A DNA stretch of 46,488 bases from NCBI GenBank assembly GCA_017469885.1, contig JAFUFO010000035.1:1-46488 (forward strand), given 5' to 3'. Positions 1-7,521 of the stretch are shown here, one piece after another. The position numbers were made by a program, and so were the translations under genes. The stretch is from Solobacterium sp. (lineage in GTDB: Bacteria; Bacillota_I; Bacilli_A; Erysipelotrichales; Erysipelotrichaceae). Every line of letters starts with the position of its first letter. The stretch's first letter is position 1. Below the pieces are notes generated by a model. That model was not told the DNA's origin. It saw nothing but the letters and a program-made list of their open reading frames with translations, and made no database searches.

Positions 1-2
1 TC

Positions 3-77
3 TTTTTAGTGCCGAACAAACAATTGGAACCTGAAGAATTAATGGAATTCACAGAGAACGGGAGGTGTCCCCCATAG
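3..77 (+). CDS. 3' end of an unidentified plus-strand gene (partial)
   Basis: A frame open from the window edge ends at TAG 75-77 and encodes about 24 residues ending in ELMEFTENGRCPP. It carries no recognisable motif. The stop codon lies inside the first of four short direct repeats (68-128), which would fit the tail of a transposase gene running into an insertion-sequence end. It could equally be a chance open frame; the upstream sequence would be needed to decide. Confidence 0.25.
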   Translation, partial: FLVPNKQLEPEELMEFTENGRCPP

Positions 78-128
78 ATTTTTTCACCGTTCCCCCATAG
101 TGGTCCCCCACAGATTAGTCCCCCATAG
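68..128. repeat. Four short direct repeats, TCCCCCAYAG
   Basis: The 10-base unit TCCCCCATAG occurs at 68-77, 91-100 and 119-128, with a variant TCCCCCACAG at 104-113. Read on the minus strand the unit is CTATGGGGGA. Clusters of short G-rich repeats of this kind are known at the ends of IS21-family elements, so this may be one terminus of an element lying to the left. That assignment is inference; the repeats themselves are seen directly. Confidence 0.55.
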
Positions 129-170
129 AATTTGGAGTACCCTATGGAGGTGGGATCATATCATTCAGGT

Positions 171-812
171 TCAGTGCTTTACTTTGGCTTCGTCAAATTT
201 TCCATAACGGCAGCTTCCCTCAAACGGGCAGCGTCCGCATTCCGGATTTCTGGCATGGCAGAGATATCGGCCGAAGAAAATCAGCTGATGGTGTGTTTTG
301 ATCCACCGGTTCTTCGGAATTTTCCGCTTCAGTTTGGTTTCCACCTCCAGCAGCGAATCCTCCGGTTTTGCAAGGCCAAGGCGCCGTGATACACGGCTTA
401 CATGAGTATCCACCGCAAGTGCAGGAAGTCCATAACATTCACTCATGATGACATTTGCACATTTGCGGCCGACACCAGGCAGTGATACAAGTTTCTCCAT
501 GGTATCCGGAACAGCCCCGTCAAATCGTTCCACCATGCCGCGCGCCATTCCCTGGATTGCCTTTGCTTTGTTGCGGTAAAGACCAAGGGAAGCGATACAG
601 CGCTCAATATCCTGAAGATCTGCCTGCGCAAGCGCAAAGGCATCCGGATATTGTTCAAACAGTGCCGGCGTTACGCGATTGACGGATGCGTCGGTCGTCT
701 GTGCCGAAAGCACAACAGCCACGGCCATCTGATAATTGTCCGCATGTTCCAGTTCACAATGTGCATCGGGAAACAGTTCATCCAGCGCTTCCAGTACGGT
801 TTGTGCCTTCAT
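171..812 (-). CDS. nth: Endonuclease III (DNA glycosylase/AP lyase)
   Basis: This base-excision repair enzyme removes oxidised pyrimidines and nicks the abasic site. The 213 residues match the family length. The helix-hairpin-helix LPGVGRK (111-117) contains the catalytic Lys117, and VDTH supplies catalytic Asp135. Four cysteines at 185, 192, 195 and 201 have the C-x6-C-x2-C-x5-C spacing of the [4Fe-4S] cluster loop. The ATG is preceded by GGAAAGG at a good distance. The gene overlaps the end of dnaD by 35 bases, the dnaD-nth order seen in many Bacillota, so the two are probably co-transcribed and translationally coupled. No clear intrinsic terminator is visible downstream, where the repeats at 68-128 lie. 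Confidence 0.95.
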   Translation of the reverse strand: MKAQTVLEALDELFPDAHCELEHADNYQMAVAVVLSAQTTDASVNRVTPALFEQYPDAFALAQADLQDIERCIASLGLYRNKAKAIQGMARGMVERFDGAVPDTMEKLVSLPGVGRKCANVIMSECYGLPALAVDTHVSRVSRRLGLAKPEDSLLEVETKLKRKIPKNRWIKTHHQLIFFGRYLCHARNPECGRCPFEGSCRYGKFDEAKVKH

Positions 813-1350
813 ATGCCACCTTTCCTTGTTCGATCATTTCAGATGTATAGTTCTTCTTCGTCCATTCCCGCAGAATACTGTCAATATATGGAATCGAAAC
901 TTTCTGATACATACTTGCCTCACGGAGTGCAAGGATAATCATGCGCTTCTCATAGGTACGGTTCCAGTCCGAAATTCGTTCCATATCCTTCTGTGTCAGC
1001 GGACGCTTCAGTTCACTTTCAAACAGGTCAAATACAGACCGGTCAATCATGCCGGCCTCCCGCGCCACTTCTGTATCATAGAGACCATCCAGCCGGAACG
1101 AAATCCGCTTTCCGGATGCACGGATATCAAGATACTTCTTCGCACAAAGCAGAGATACAGTTTCATCTACTTCCTTCGCGGGCATGCATGTTTTCTGTGC
1201 AAGGGCATCGATAGAAATCGGAATCCGATGTTCACTCATGAAATCAATCATAAGCACGATCATGAATTCCTTTTCAGACAGTCCCAGATATTCCTGATGT
1301 TCAATCACCCAGTCGCGGCGGCTTACAAACCGCTGTTCGTACCATTTCAT
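778..1350 (-). CDS. dnaD: DnaD-like replication initiation protein
   Basis: DnaD is a primosome component that helps load the replicative helicase at origins and stalled forks in low-GC Gram-positive bacteria. The 190-residue product has the N-terminal winged-helix region (SRRDWVIEHQEYLGLSEKEF onward) and a C-terminal DnaD domain with the helical segment DMERISDWNRTYEKRMI. A longer frame begins at a TTG at 1386, but ATG 1350 is preferred. It has GAGGA seven bases upstream, it matches where DnaD proteins normally begin, and a -10-like TACAAT lies at 1375-1380. Its location directly before nth supports the assignment. Confidence 0.88.
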   Translation of the reverse strand: MKWYEQRFVSRRDWVIEHQEYLGLSEKEFMIVLMIDFMSEHRIPISIDALAQKTCMPAKEVDETVSLLCAKKYLDIRASGKRISFRLDGLYDTEVAREAGMIDRSVFDLFESELKRPLTQKDMERISDWNRTYEKRMIILALREASMYQKVSIPYIDSILREWTKKNYTSEMIEQGKVAYEGTNRTGSAG

Positions 1351-1374
1351 ATAAAAATCCTCAGCAGTGTTTTC

Positions 1375-1405
1375 ATTGTACTCCAAAGAGCGGCTTTGTT
1401 ATAAT
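1375..1405 (+). promoter_or_regulatory. Divergent overlapping promoters (1423 gene / dnaD-nth)
   Basis: On the plus strand TTGTAC (1376-1381), an 18-base spacer and a perfect TATAAT (1400-1405) precede the gene at 1423. On the minus strand TACAAT (1375-1380) sits 24 bases before the chosen dnaD start and shares bases with the plus-strand -35. The two polymerases would therefore compete for the same DNA. The minus-strand -35 is poor. Confidence 0.6.
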
Positions 1406-1422
1406 TACGTAGGTTAAAAATC

Positions 1423-1962
1423 ATGATTAAACGTATTTTGATATCACTGCTTACAGTGATGCTTGTTTATTCGGCGGTCGTTATCGGCATCAAGCTGTTC
1501 GAACCGGATAAAACAGATATAGACAGCAGTACCTTCCAGCATACCGCAGCCCTTGACTATGAGACTCTGCGGGATTACACCATCAGCAGCGGTGTCGCTG
1601 CCACGCATTTTTACCTGTTCTCTTCCGTAGACAACAGTGACTGTATTTATGTAGAAAGCACCGTACTGAAAAATGCGGCAGCCGCAACTGGCATGAATCT
1701 CGATGACCTCATCGAAATCGTCGATATCACTGATCTCGAGCGTACGCTCTCGACCAACCGTCTGCGCGCTGACTGGGGTGTCCTCTCCTATCCGGCCTTT
1801 GTGGCATGTCATGTAGAGCGCGGAGAGATTGTCGTCGACAATACACTGGAATGGAATCCGGCGTCGCCGATTTCCACTGATGATGTGGAACGATGGCTGA
1901 AGCTGAATGGAGTCTATGAAGGCTATCAGGGCGCTGAGATCATCGAAACCCCAGCAGCCTGA
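1423..1962 (+). CDS. Membrane-anchored or exported protein, thioredoxin-like fold without CxxC
   Basis: I do not recognise a named family. The first 20 or so residues form a hydrophobic segment after a short basic start (MIKRILISLLTVMLVYSAVV), so the protein is probably anchored outside the membrane. The rest (about residues 55-170) reads like a thioredoxin-type fold: a strand HFYLFSS, a helix region, the strand LIEIVDITD, then WGVLSYPAFVA, where YP could be the cis-proline. A redox-active CxxC is absent; only isolated cysteines occur. A structural or adaptor role is possible. The gene stands alone between its own promoter and a terminator, divergent from dnaD. The fold assignment is inference. 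Confidence 0.7.
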   Translation: MIKRILISLLTVMLVYSAVVIGIKLFEPDKTDIDSSTFQHTAALDYETLRDYTISSGVAATHFYLFSSVDNSDCIYVESTVLKNAAAATGMNLDDLIEIVDITDLERTLSTNRLRADWGVLSYPAFVACHVERGEIVVDNTLEWNPASPISTDDVERWLKLNGVYEGYQGAEIIETPAA

Positions 1963-1979
1963 TTCACCTGCACACAATG

Positions 1980-2007
1980 AAGAAGCTGATCGTTCAGCTT
2001 CTTTTTC
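1980..2007 (+). terminator. Intrinsic terminator of the 1423 gene
   Basis: A 10-base stem, AAGAAGCTGA pairing with TCAGCTTCTT around a TCGT loop, runs into a T-rich tail on the plus strand. Confidence 0.8.
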
Positions 2008-2022
2008 TTATCGATCGCGCAG

Positions 2023-2049
2023 AAAAAAAGCAGTGCTTCCGCACCGCTT
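2023..2049 (-). terminator. Intrinsic terminator of the 2062 gene / parE operon
   Basis: On the minus strand AAGCGGTGC pairs with GCACTGCTT (one G-U wobble) around a GGAA tetraloop, followed by a run of T. It lies 13 bases after the stop codon. Confidence 0.85.
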
Positions 2050-2061
2050 TCCAATAGTTGA

Positions 2062-2466
2062 TTACGCAGGATTCTCGTCGATTGCGTCAGGAATGACATT
2101 CTTTTCGACATCATCGATCGTATCGCGGAATTCAACCGGCAGAATAACGGATAATGTTCCGACTGCCGGACGATATGTCAGCATCAGCTGCTGGCCGTGA
2201 TAGGAAAGAATCGAAGTGATACCGGACATTGCGGCATCCTTGAACGACTCCACGAATGCCTCCCGCTCGGGAACACCGGGAATTTCAATGACATCTCCCG
2301 GCCAGTCATTTTTGCCCTGCGGTGCTACAATGATCACACCGTTTGCGACGATGTCATCATCTGCCAGAATGTCTACGATGTAGCCAAGCATTTCCTCTTT
2401 GGAAAGATTGGTCTCTGTGTAGGTATAGGTAATGCAGTTCTTATCAATCCGTTCAAGTCTTTTCAT
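2062..2466 (-). CDS. Hypothetical protein, 134 residues, acidic
   Basis: I do not recognise this protein. It has no signal peptide, membrane segment or cysteine-rich site beyond a single Cys near the start. It mixes predicted strands (VANGVIIVAP, LMLTYRPAVGTLSVILP) with short helices and ends in an acidic tail, so it looks like a small soluble alpha/beta protein. The ATG at 2466 has AGGA seven bases upstream. It follows rsfS by 71 bases and has its own promoter (2507-2535), so it may be transcribed both from the parE operon and alone. The terminator at 2023 follows it. Confidence 0.72.
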   Translation of the reverse strand: MKRLERIDKNCITYTYTETNLSKEEMLGYIVDILADDDIVANGVIIVAPQGKNDWPGDVIEIPGVPEREAFVESFKDAAMSGITSILSYHGQQLMLTYRPAVGTLSVILPVEFRDTIDDVEKNVIPDAIDENPA

Positions 2467-2506
2467 AATATGATCCTGTCTCCTGTCCCCTTATTTTCTA
2501 TACTTA

Positions 2507-2535
2507 AGAATAGTACGTTCCGCGCACTTCTTCAA
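2507..2535 (-). promoter_or_regulatory. Promoter for the 2062 gene
   Basis: On the minus strand TTGAAG (2530-2535) and TATTCT (2507-2512) are separated by exactly 17 bases in the gap between rsfS and the downstream gene. The start codon lies about 40 bases further on. Confidence 0.55.
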
Positions 2536-2537
2536 CG

Positions 2538-2876
2538 CTAGTCTGTAATCTGCGTAATCGGAAGATCACCCCAGAGGTTCTCCAGTTTGTACTGATCCCG
2601 CGCTTCCGCAGTAAAGATATGTACAACGATATCATTGAGATCCGCAAGAATCCACGTGCTTCCTTCCGCACCTTCTCTGGTGCGCAGCGAAAAGCCGTTT
2701 TTCTCTGCTTCCTCAATCACATCATCCGCAAGACTTGCCGCGTGACGGACATTTCGGGCTGTCGCGATGACAAAGTAATCCGTGAAGGGATTTACCGATG
2801 CCATATCGATCACCGTAATATCCTCTGCAAGTTTTTCTTTCAGTTTCGCAATTGTAAGATCAAGCAGTTCAGCCAT
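2538..2876 (-). CDS. rsfS: Ribosome silencing factor RsfS (Iojap/YbeB family)
   Basis: RsfS binds ribosomal protein uL14 on the large subunit and blocks subunit joining when nutrients are short. The 112-residue product has the whole family core: an N-terminal helix, IDMASVNPFTDYFVIATARNV, EGAEGSTWILADLNDIVVHIF and a C-terminal YKLENLWGD. The frame extends further upstream, but ATG 2876 has AAAGGAG at an ideal distance and fits the family length. The start overlaps the end of yqeK by eight bases, in the conserved yqeK-rsfS order. Confidence 0.95.
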   Translation of the reverse strand: MAELLDLTIAKLKEKLAEDITVIDMASVNPFTDYFVIATARNVRHAASLADDVIEEAEKNGFSLRTREGAEGSTWILADLNDIVVHIFTAEARDQYKLENLWGDLPITQITD

Positions 2877-3678
2877 CCATTCTCCTTTCGCGGTATTCTT
2901 CCGCTTCCCGGTAAACCAGCGCAAAGGCCGCATCAAGGTCTTTCATCGCCAGTTCTGTTTCCTTACTTACATCATAACCTCTGGTCGGTTCGATTTTATC
3001 CGCAATATACAGAATCTTCGAAAGCGGACCCGTACAGTCCCCTAAGGTATGCTGGCGGATCGCATCCAGGATCTCGCGGTCCTCAATACCCATCACGGTC
3101 TTCAGAAATACCGGGCATGTAAAGCTGTGATAGACCGGCGGAGCAAGCGGAACCGCTTCCGGCGCATACACTTCCAGCAGCGCTCTGCCCTGTTCTTCGG
3201 ACCAGGCTTTCGTCACATCATGCAGCATCCCCATCTTCCACGCCTTGTCTTCATCAAGGCCATGCGCATTCGCCAGCGTGCGGCACAGATCTGCGACAGA
3301 GCGGCTGTGTGAAGCGCGGTGCGGTTTGCAATGGGCATCCACAACGGTCTCAAGATACAGCATTCCTTCCGCAAGCGTCTTCCGGATACCCGGAGCCGCT
3401 TTCCGGAATGCCCCTTCCCGTACAATCCGCTCCGAATCAATCAGCGCATCGTCAAGCCGGATTCCGCTGACATCACAGGCCGCAGCCGCATACATTCTGC
3501 GGTACGGACGCACCGCCTGTTTTACAAACTGCATGCGGACCGCAAAATCCGCAATACCGTCTTCCTCCACCGCAAGGATCACCGTTTTTACTTCCGGCTG
3601 TTTCAGCACTTTGGCAGCAGCCTGAAGTTCCGCTTCACTGATTGGGTCAAACGGTGCACGGAGCACAACCGTGCTCAT
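2869..3678 (-). CDS. yqeK: YqeK-type HD hydrolase with a decayed NadD-like N-terminal domain
   Basis: YqeK proteins hydrolyse diadenosine tetraphosphate. The HD domain fills roughly residues 105-269, with metal ligand candidates His124, His153-Asp154 (MLHDVTK), His184, His210 and Asp227 in YIADKIEPTRGYD. The first 90 residues resemble the start of nicotinate-nucleotide adenylyltransferase, but where NadD has FDPIHNGH this protein has FDPISEAE, so the nucleotidyl-transfer histidines are gone. In most Bacillota a separate nadD gene precedes yqeK; here that position is filled by the remnant fused in frame. The HD activity is probably intact, while the N-terminal part is likely non-catalytic. It overlaps yhbY and rsfS by a few bases. 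Confidence 0.88.
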   Translation of the reverse strand: MSTVVLRAPFDPISEAELQAAAKVLKQPEVKTVILAVEEDGIADFAVRMQFVKQAVRPYRRMYAAAACDVSGIRLDDALIDSERIVREGAFRKAAPGIRKTLAEGMLYLETVVDAHCKPHRASHSRSVADLCRTLANAHGLDEDKAWKMGMLHDVTKAWSEEQGRALLEVYAPEAVPLAPPVYHSFTCPVFLKTVMGIEDREILDAIRQHTLGDCTGPLSKILYIADKIEPTRGYDVSKETELAMKDLDAAFALVYREAEEYRERRMDG

Positions 3679-3962
3679 GGCAGAAGAATCACAGGTTCAT
3701 CCAGCGGACGATACAGAACGATCGTATGTCCGATGATCTGGACAACCTCACTGCCGGTATTCATCGCAAGATCAAATGCAAGTTCCTTCGCATCGACCGG
3801 ACAGGTCTTCAGCGCCTTGATCTTGATCAGCTCATGGGTATTGAATGCCTTCCCGACCGCTGTGATCAGATTGTCGCTGAGCGCATCCTTTCCGATCTGA
3901 AACATCGCCTGCTCATTTGAAGCCAGCGCCCGCAGGTGGCGCTTCTGTTTTCCTGTAAGCAT
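3675..3962 (-). CDS. yhbY: YhbY, CRM-domain RNA-binding protein
   Basis: The small CRM-domain protein YhbY associates with pre-50S ribosomal particles. The 95 residues begin LTGKQKRHLRALA and contain the GKDALSDNLITAVGKAFNTHELIKIK core with its basic RNA-binding surface. A longer frame runs upstream inside yqeH, but ATG 3962 fits the family and has AAAGG upstream. The start shares one base with the yqeH stop (TAATG), which indicates translational coupling. It overlaps yqeK by four bases. Confidence 0.93.
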   Translation of the reverse strand: MLTGKQKRHLRALASNEQAMFQIGKDALSDNLITAVGKAFNTHELIKIKALKTCPVDAKELAFDLAMNTGSEVVQIIGHTIVLYRPLDEPVILLP

Positions 3963-5011
3963 TACAGCATCGCCTTTCTGAATGTCACATTGACGTCCTT
4001 CGGAACACGAACCTTCACAACCGAGGCATCGCCGCTGATACAGCACCAGCCAAGTCCGTCAATACTGACGTCATTCTTTTCTTCATCTTTCCGGAATGTC
4101 CGGACAGTAAACGCATTGTTCTGCGGCACCGGCACCAGCAGTTTTCCATACTGCCGTTCCCACAGTTCATCCGCATCCCTCGTTTTGGAGCGATGCAGAT
4201 AAACGCTGTCGCTGAGATACCAGGTGACCGTTGCGGCACCTGCACAGCTCACGTCCACACGTGCCAGTCCGCCAACCGAGAAGGTCTGATCTTCATGGAT
4301 CTGAAAGACCTTCGGTTTTACGGTACGTACCGGCAGGATGGTTTTCAGTGCCTCTTCCGGAACCGCCATGATCATGGACTTTGAAATTTCAATGCCCGGT
4401 GTATCGATATAGGTGATTCCGTCCGCCTCAAGTTCATTGAACTCAAGCGTCGTGCCGGGATAACGCGAACTGGTAAGCACTGACGTTCCGGTCAGCGCAT
4501 TCAACAGTGTGCTCTTTCCGGAGTTTGCCCGGCCCATGACGACGACAGGACGTCCGTTGGAAATCTTCCGGACTGCCTCACGGACCTCCTCAACGCCTTC
4601 TTTTGTCGTTCCGGAAACCAGAACCAGTTCTTTGATCGAAATACCGTATTCCTTCAGCCGGCCGAATACAAAGCGGGCAATCTTATCGTGCGAAACCGTC
4701 TGCGGCAGAAGATCGCGCTTCGTGCATGCAAGCACGATATCCTTTCCGCCGATCTTCCGCTGCAGTCCGGGAATCATACCGGACTCAAAATCAAACAGAT
4801 CGCAGACATACAGTACCGCCGCATCCAGCGCTTCCGCTTCCGCAAATACCGCATCCGGATCGATGCCGGTCTTCATGGAGACGGTCAGATCATCATAATG
4901 AATCAGCCGGAAACAGCGCTGGCAGTAGTCACTGCCTTCTTTCGGAGTATATCCGGGTTTTGTGCGGTCAATGCTCTGAAGCACTGCACCGCAGCCTCTG
5001 CATTTTGTCAT
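3962..5011 (-). CDS. yqeH: YqeH, circularly permuted GTPase for 30S assembly
   Basis: YqeH is needed for maturation of the 30S subunit. A treble-clef zinc site is formed by Cys4, Cys7, Cys30 and Cys33. The GTPase motifs come in permuted order, typical of the family: TKRD (97-100, G4) precedes GRANSGKS (160-167, G1) and DTPG (203-206, G3). A C-terminal RNA-binding region follows. The 349 residues match the family length. The ATG overlaps the parC stop by four bases, so this ribosome gene is coupled to topoisomerase IV. The usual neighbours yqeG and aroE are missing from this cluster. Confidence 0.95.
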   Translation of the reverse strand: MTKCRGCGAVLQSIDRTKPGYTPKEGSDYCQRCFRLIHYDDLTVSMKTGIDPDAVFAEAEALDAAVLYVCDLFDFESGMIPGLQRKIGGKDIVLACTKRDLLPQTVSHDKIARFVFGRLKEYGISIKELVLVSGTTKEGVEEVREAVRKISNGRPVVVMGRANSGKSTLLNALTGTSVLTSSRYPGTTLEFNELEADGITYIDTPGIEISKSMIMAVPEEALKTILPVRTVKPKVFQIHEDQTFSVGGLARVDVSCAGAATVTWYLSDSVYLHRSKTRDADELWERQYGKLLVPVPQNNAFTVRTFRKDEEKNDVSIDGLGWCCISGDASVVKVRVPKDVNVTFRKAML

Positions 5012-7518
5012 TCGTCTCCCTCCGTTTCAAAGAGTGAGAGTTTCTCTACATCGTCATGTGCCTCTTCACTGTATCCCTCCGGAATATCGATGATCCGGCA
5101 CTCGCTGATACCCTTACGGCAATACCAGCCCGGCTGAAGCACGAGCGGTGCCGAGAAGGTATTGGCCACCGATTTGAGCGGAATCTCCGCTGCCCGGATC
5201 GTCTGGATCTCCGGATCACAGAAGACCAGCTCATCACCGGTCGAAATCGGTTCCGCATTCTGCAGGATGCTTGGATTCGATTTGATCCGCTTACAGATCA
5301 GGTTTCCCTTTGCCGGACGGTTGTTCTCCGGAATCTCTTCCAGCTTCACACGCTTCATCATGCCGTTTGTCGTTGTAAAGAGCACGGTCTGATCATTTTC
5401 CGAAAGTGCACATGCGGACGCAAGACTGTCTCCCTTTCCGTAATTCTGTGCTTTGACACCGCGGGTCTTGATTCCCATGGTCGGAATCTGATCCGCCGGA
5501 TAGATGTTCGCAAATCCATCCTTACTGAGCACGAGAATACGGTCGCCGTTATAGACGAGGAATGCCTTTACAAGTTCATCACCCTTTTTCATCGACATGG
5601 CAGGCATGACACGATTGTTCCGCTGGACCATAAAGTCGCTGACCCGGCTCTTCTTGATCTGGCCGGAGGCAGATACCGTAACGATCCAGGCCCAGGTTTC
5701 AAAGTTCTTCACCAGCACCGCGTTGCGGATCTTGTCATCTCCGTCAATGCGCACCGTCTTGTTCAGATGGGCACCGATTTCCTTCCACTTTCCGTCTTCA
5801 CACTGCCATACCGGCAGGAACGCATAGTTTCCCTTTGAGGTAAACAGCAGAAGCGTATCCAATGTATCGCACTCCAGAGAGCCGATCAGCTCATCCCCGG
5901 ACTTCAGACCGGTCGGTGTGCCTTCGCTTGCCTGATAGGAACGCATGCTGACCTTCTTGAGGTAGCCGTCGCGGCTGACCGTCACGACAACACGCTCATT
6001 TGCGACCATGCTGGTACGGTCAATTACCAGCTCGGATACTTCATCCTCAAGCCTGGTCCGGCGGGCATTGCCGTATTCTTCACGGATTGCCTTGAGTTCC
6101 TTTGTGATGACATGATTCATCACATTCGGGTTGTCGAGAATCGCCTGGGTCTCTTCAATCTTATTGGCGAGTTCCGCAAACTCTGCACGCAGCTGTGTGA
6201 TATCGGTATTGGTCAGACGGTAAAGACGCAATGTGACAATTGCCTCCGCCTGCGGTTCATCAAACCCGAATTCATTCATCAGGTTCTTCTTTGCGTCGCC
6301 CTTATCCTTTGACTTGCGGATGATCGCAATGACCTGATCAAGAATGGAAACTGCCTTCATCAGACCTTCAATGACGTGGCAGCGCGCTTCCATCTTCGCC
6401 AGTTCATAGCGGGAACGGCGTCCGACGACTTCCTTGCGGAAATCGATAAACGCATCAAGCAGGCCAAGCAGTCCGACCTGGACCGGGCGCTTGTTAATAA
6501 TCGTTACATTGTTGTAGTTGTAGTAGACCTGCAGATCCGTATTCTTATAGAAATAATTCAGGATCATATTGGCATCGCTGTCCTTGCGGATATCCGCAAC
6601 GATCCGCAGACCTTTGCGGTCGGATTCATCACGAACGTCAAGAATGCCGTCAATATCCTTGCCGAGGCGGATCTCATCCATCTGTTTGACAAGGTTGGAC
6701 TTGATTACTTCATACGGAACCTCGGTAATGATGATCTGATTACAGGTACGTCCTTCTTCGATCTCGGCTTTTCCGCGGACAACGATCCGTCCGTGTCCGG
6801 TCTCAAATGCGGATTTGATGCCTTCCGCACCCTGGACGATTCCGCCGGTCGGAAAGTCCGGGCCCGGAAGATATTCCATCACTTCTTCGAGGGTGCAGTT
6901 CGGGTTGTTCAGACGGTAGATCGCCGCATCGACTGATTCCTTCAGATTATGCGGCGGCATGTTTGTCGCATAACCTGCCGCAATACCGGTCGCACCGTTT
7001 ACCAGCATGACCGGAAACGGAACCGGAAGAACGGTCGGTTCATTTTCCGTGTCGTCAAAGTTCGGAGCCATCTCGACGGTATCCTTGTCGAGATCGTCCT
7101 CCATGACCTGGGTTACCTTGGCAAGCCGGACTTCGGTATATCGCATCGCCGCAGCCGGGTCATCATCGATGGAACCGTTGTTTCCATGCATGTCAATCAG
7201 CGGAAGACGGACCTTCCAGTCCTGTGACATACGGACCATCGCATCGTAGACAGAAGAATCACCGTGCGGATGGTAGTTACCGATGACAAGACCGACGGTC
7301 TTGGCGGATTTGCGGTATGCATGGTCCCAGGTATTGCCGTCATGATACATCGCGTAAAGAATACGGCGCTGTACCGGCTTCAGACCGTCTCTTGCGTCCG
7401 GGAGCGCACGCTCCTGAATGACATATTTGGCATAGCGGCCGAACCGGTCGCCCATGATATCTTCCAGCAGAGACGGAATATACGTCGTGCGGTCTTCAAA
7501 CTCTTTTTTCTTCGCCAT
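5008..7518 (-). CDS. parC: DNA topoisomerase IV subunit A
   Basis: ParC is the DNA cleavage and religation subunit that decatenates daughter chromosomes. The 836 residues contain the winged-helix breakage domain with catalytic Tyr127 in AAAMRYTE, followed by a coiled-coil gate and a C-terminal beta-pinwheel. The quinolone-resistance region reads HPHGDSSVYDAM, with Ser88 at the position that is serine in drug-sensitive enzymes. The start has a strong GGAGGAGG upstream. It lies three bases after parE and overlaps yqeH, so parE-parC-yqeH form one transcript. The partner's ParE-like motifs favour topoisomerase IV over gyrase. Confidence 0.95.
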   Translation of the reverse strand: MAKKKEFEDRTTYIPSLLEDIMGDRFGRYAKYVIQERALPDARDGLKPVQRRILYAMYHDGNTWDHAYRKSAKTVGLVIGNYHPHGDSSVYDAMVRMSQDWKVRLPLIDMHGNNGSIDDDPAAAMRYTEVRLAKVTQVMEDDLDKDTVEMAPNFDDTENEPTVLPVPFPVMLVNGATGIAAGYATNMPPHNLKESVDAAIYRLNNPNCTLEEVMEYLPGPDFPTGGIVQGAEGIKSAFETGHGRIVVRGKAEIEEGRTCNQIIITEVPYEVIKSNLVKQMDEIRLGKDIDGILDVRDESDRKGLRIVADIRKDSDANMILNYFYKNTDLQVYYNYNNVTIINKRPVQVGLLGLLDAFIDFRKEVVGRRSRYELAKMEARCHVIEGLMKAVSILDQVIAIIRKSKDKGDAKKNLMNEFGFDEPQAEAIVTLRLYRLTNTDITQLRAEFAELANKIEETQAILDNPNVMNHVITKELKAIREEYGNARRTRLEDEVSELVIDRTSMVANERVVVTVSRDGYLKKVSMRSYQASEGTPTGLKSGDELIGSLECDTLDTLLLFTSKGNYAFLPVWQCEDGKWKEIGAHLNKTVRIDGDDKIRNAVLVKNFETWAWIVTVSASGQIKKSRVSDFMVQRNNRVMPAMSMKKGDELVKAFLVYNGDRILVLSKDGFANIYPADQIPTMGIKTRGVKAQNYGKGDSLASACALSENDQTVLFTTTNGMMKRVKLEEIPENNRPAKGNLICKRIKSNPSILQNAEPISTGDELVFCDPEIQTIRAAEIPLKSVANTFSAPLVLQPGWYCRKGISECRIIDIPEGYSEEAHDDVEKLSLFETEGDE

Positions 7519-7521
7519 AGA

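Noticed and set aside
68-128. CRISPR array
   Set aside because: The repeats are only ten bases with spacers of 3-13 bases, far too short for CRISPR repeats and spacers.
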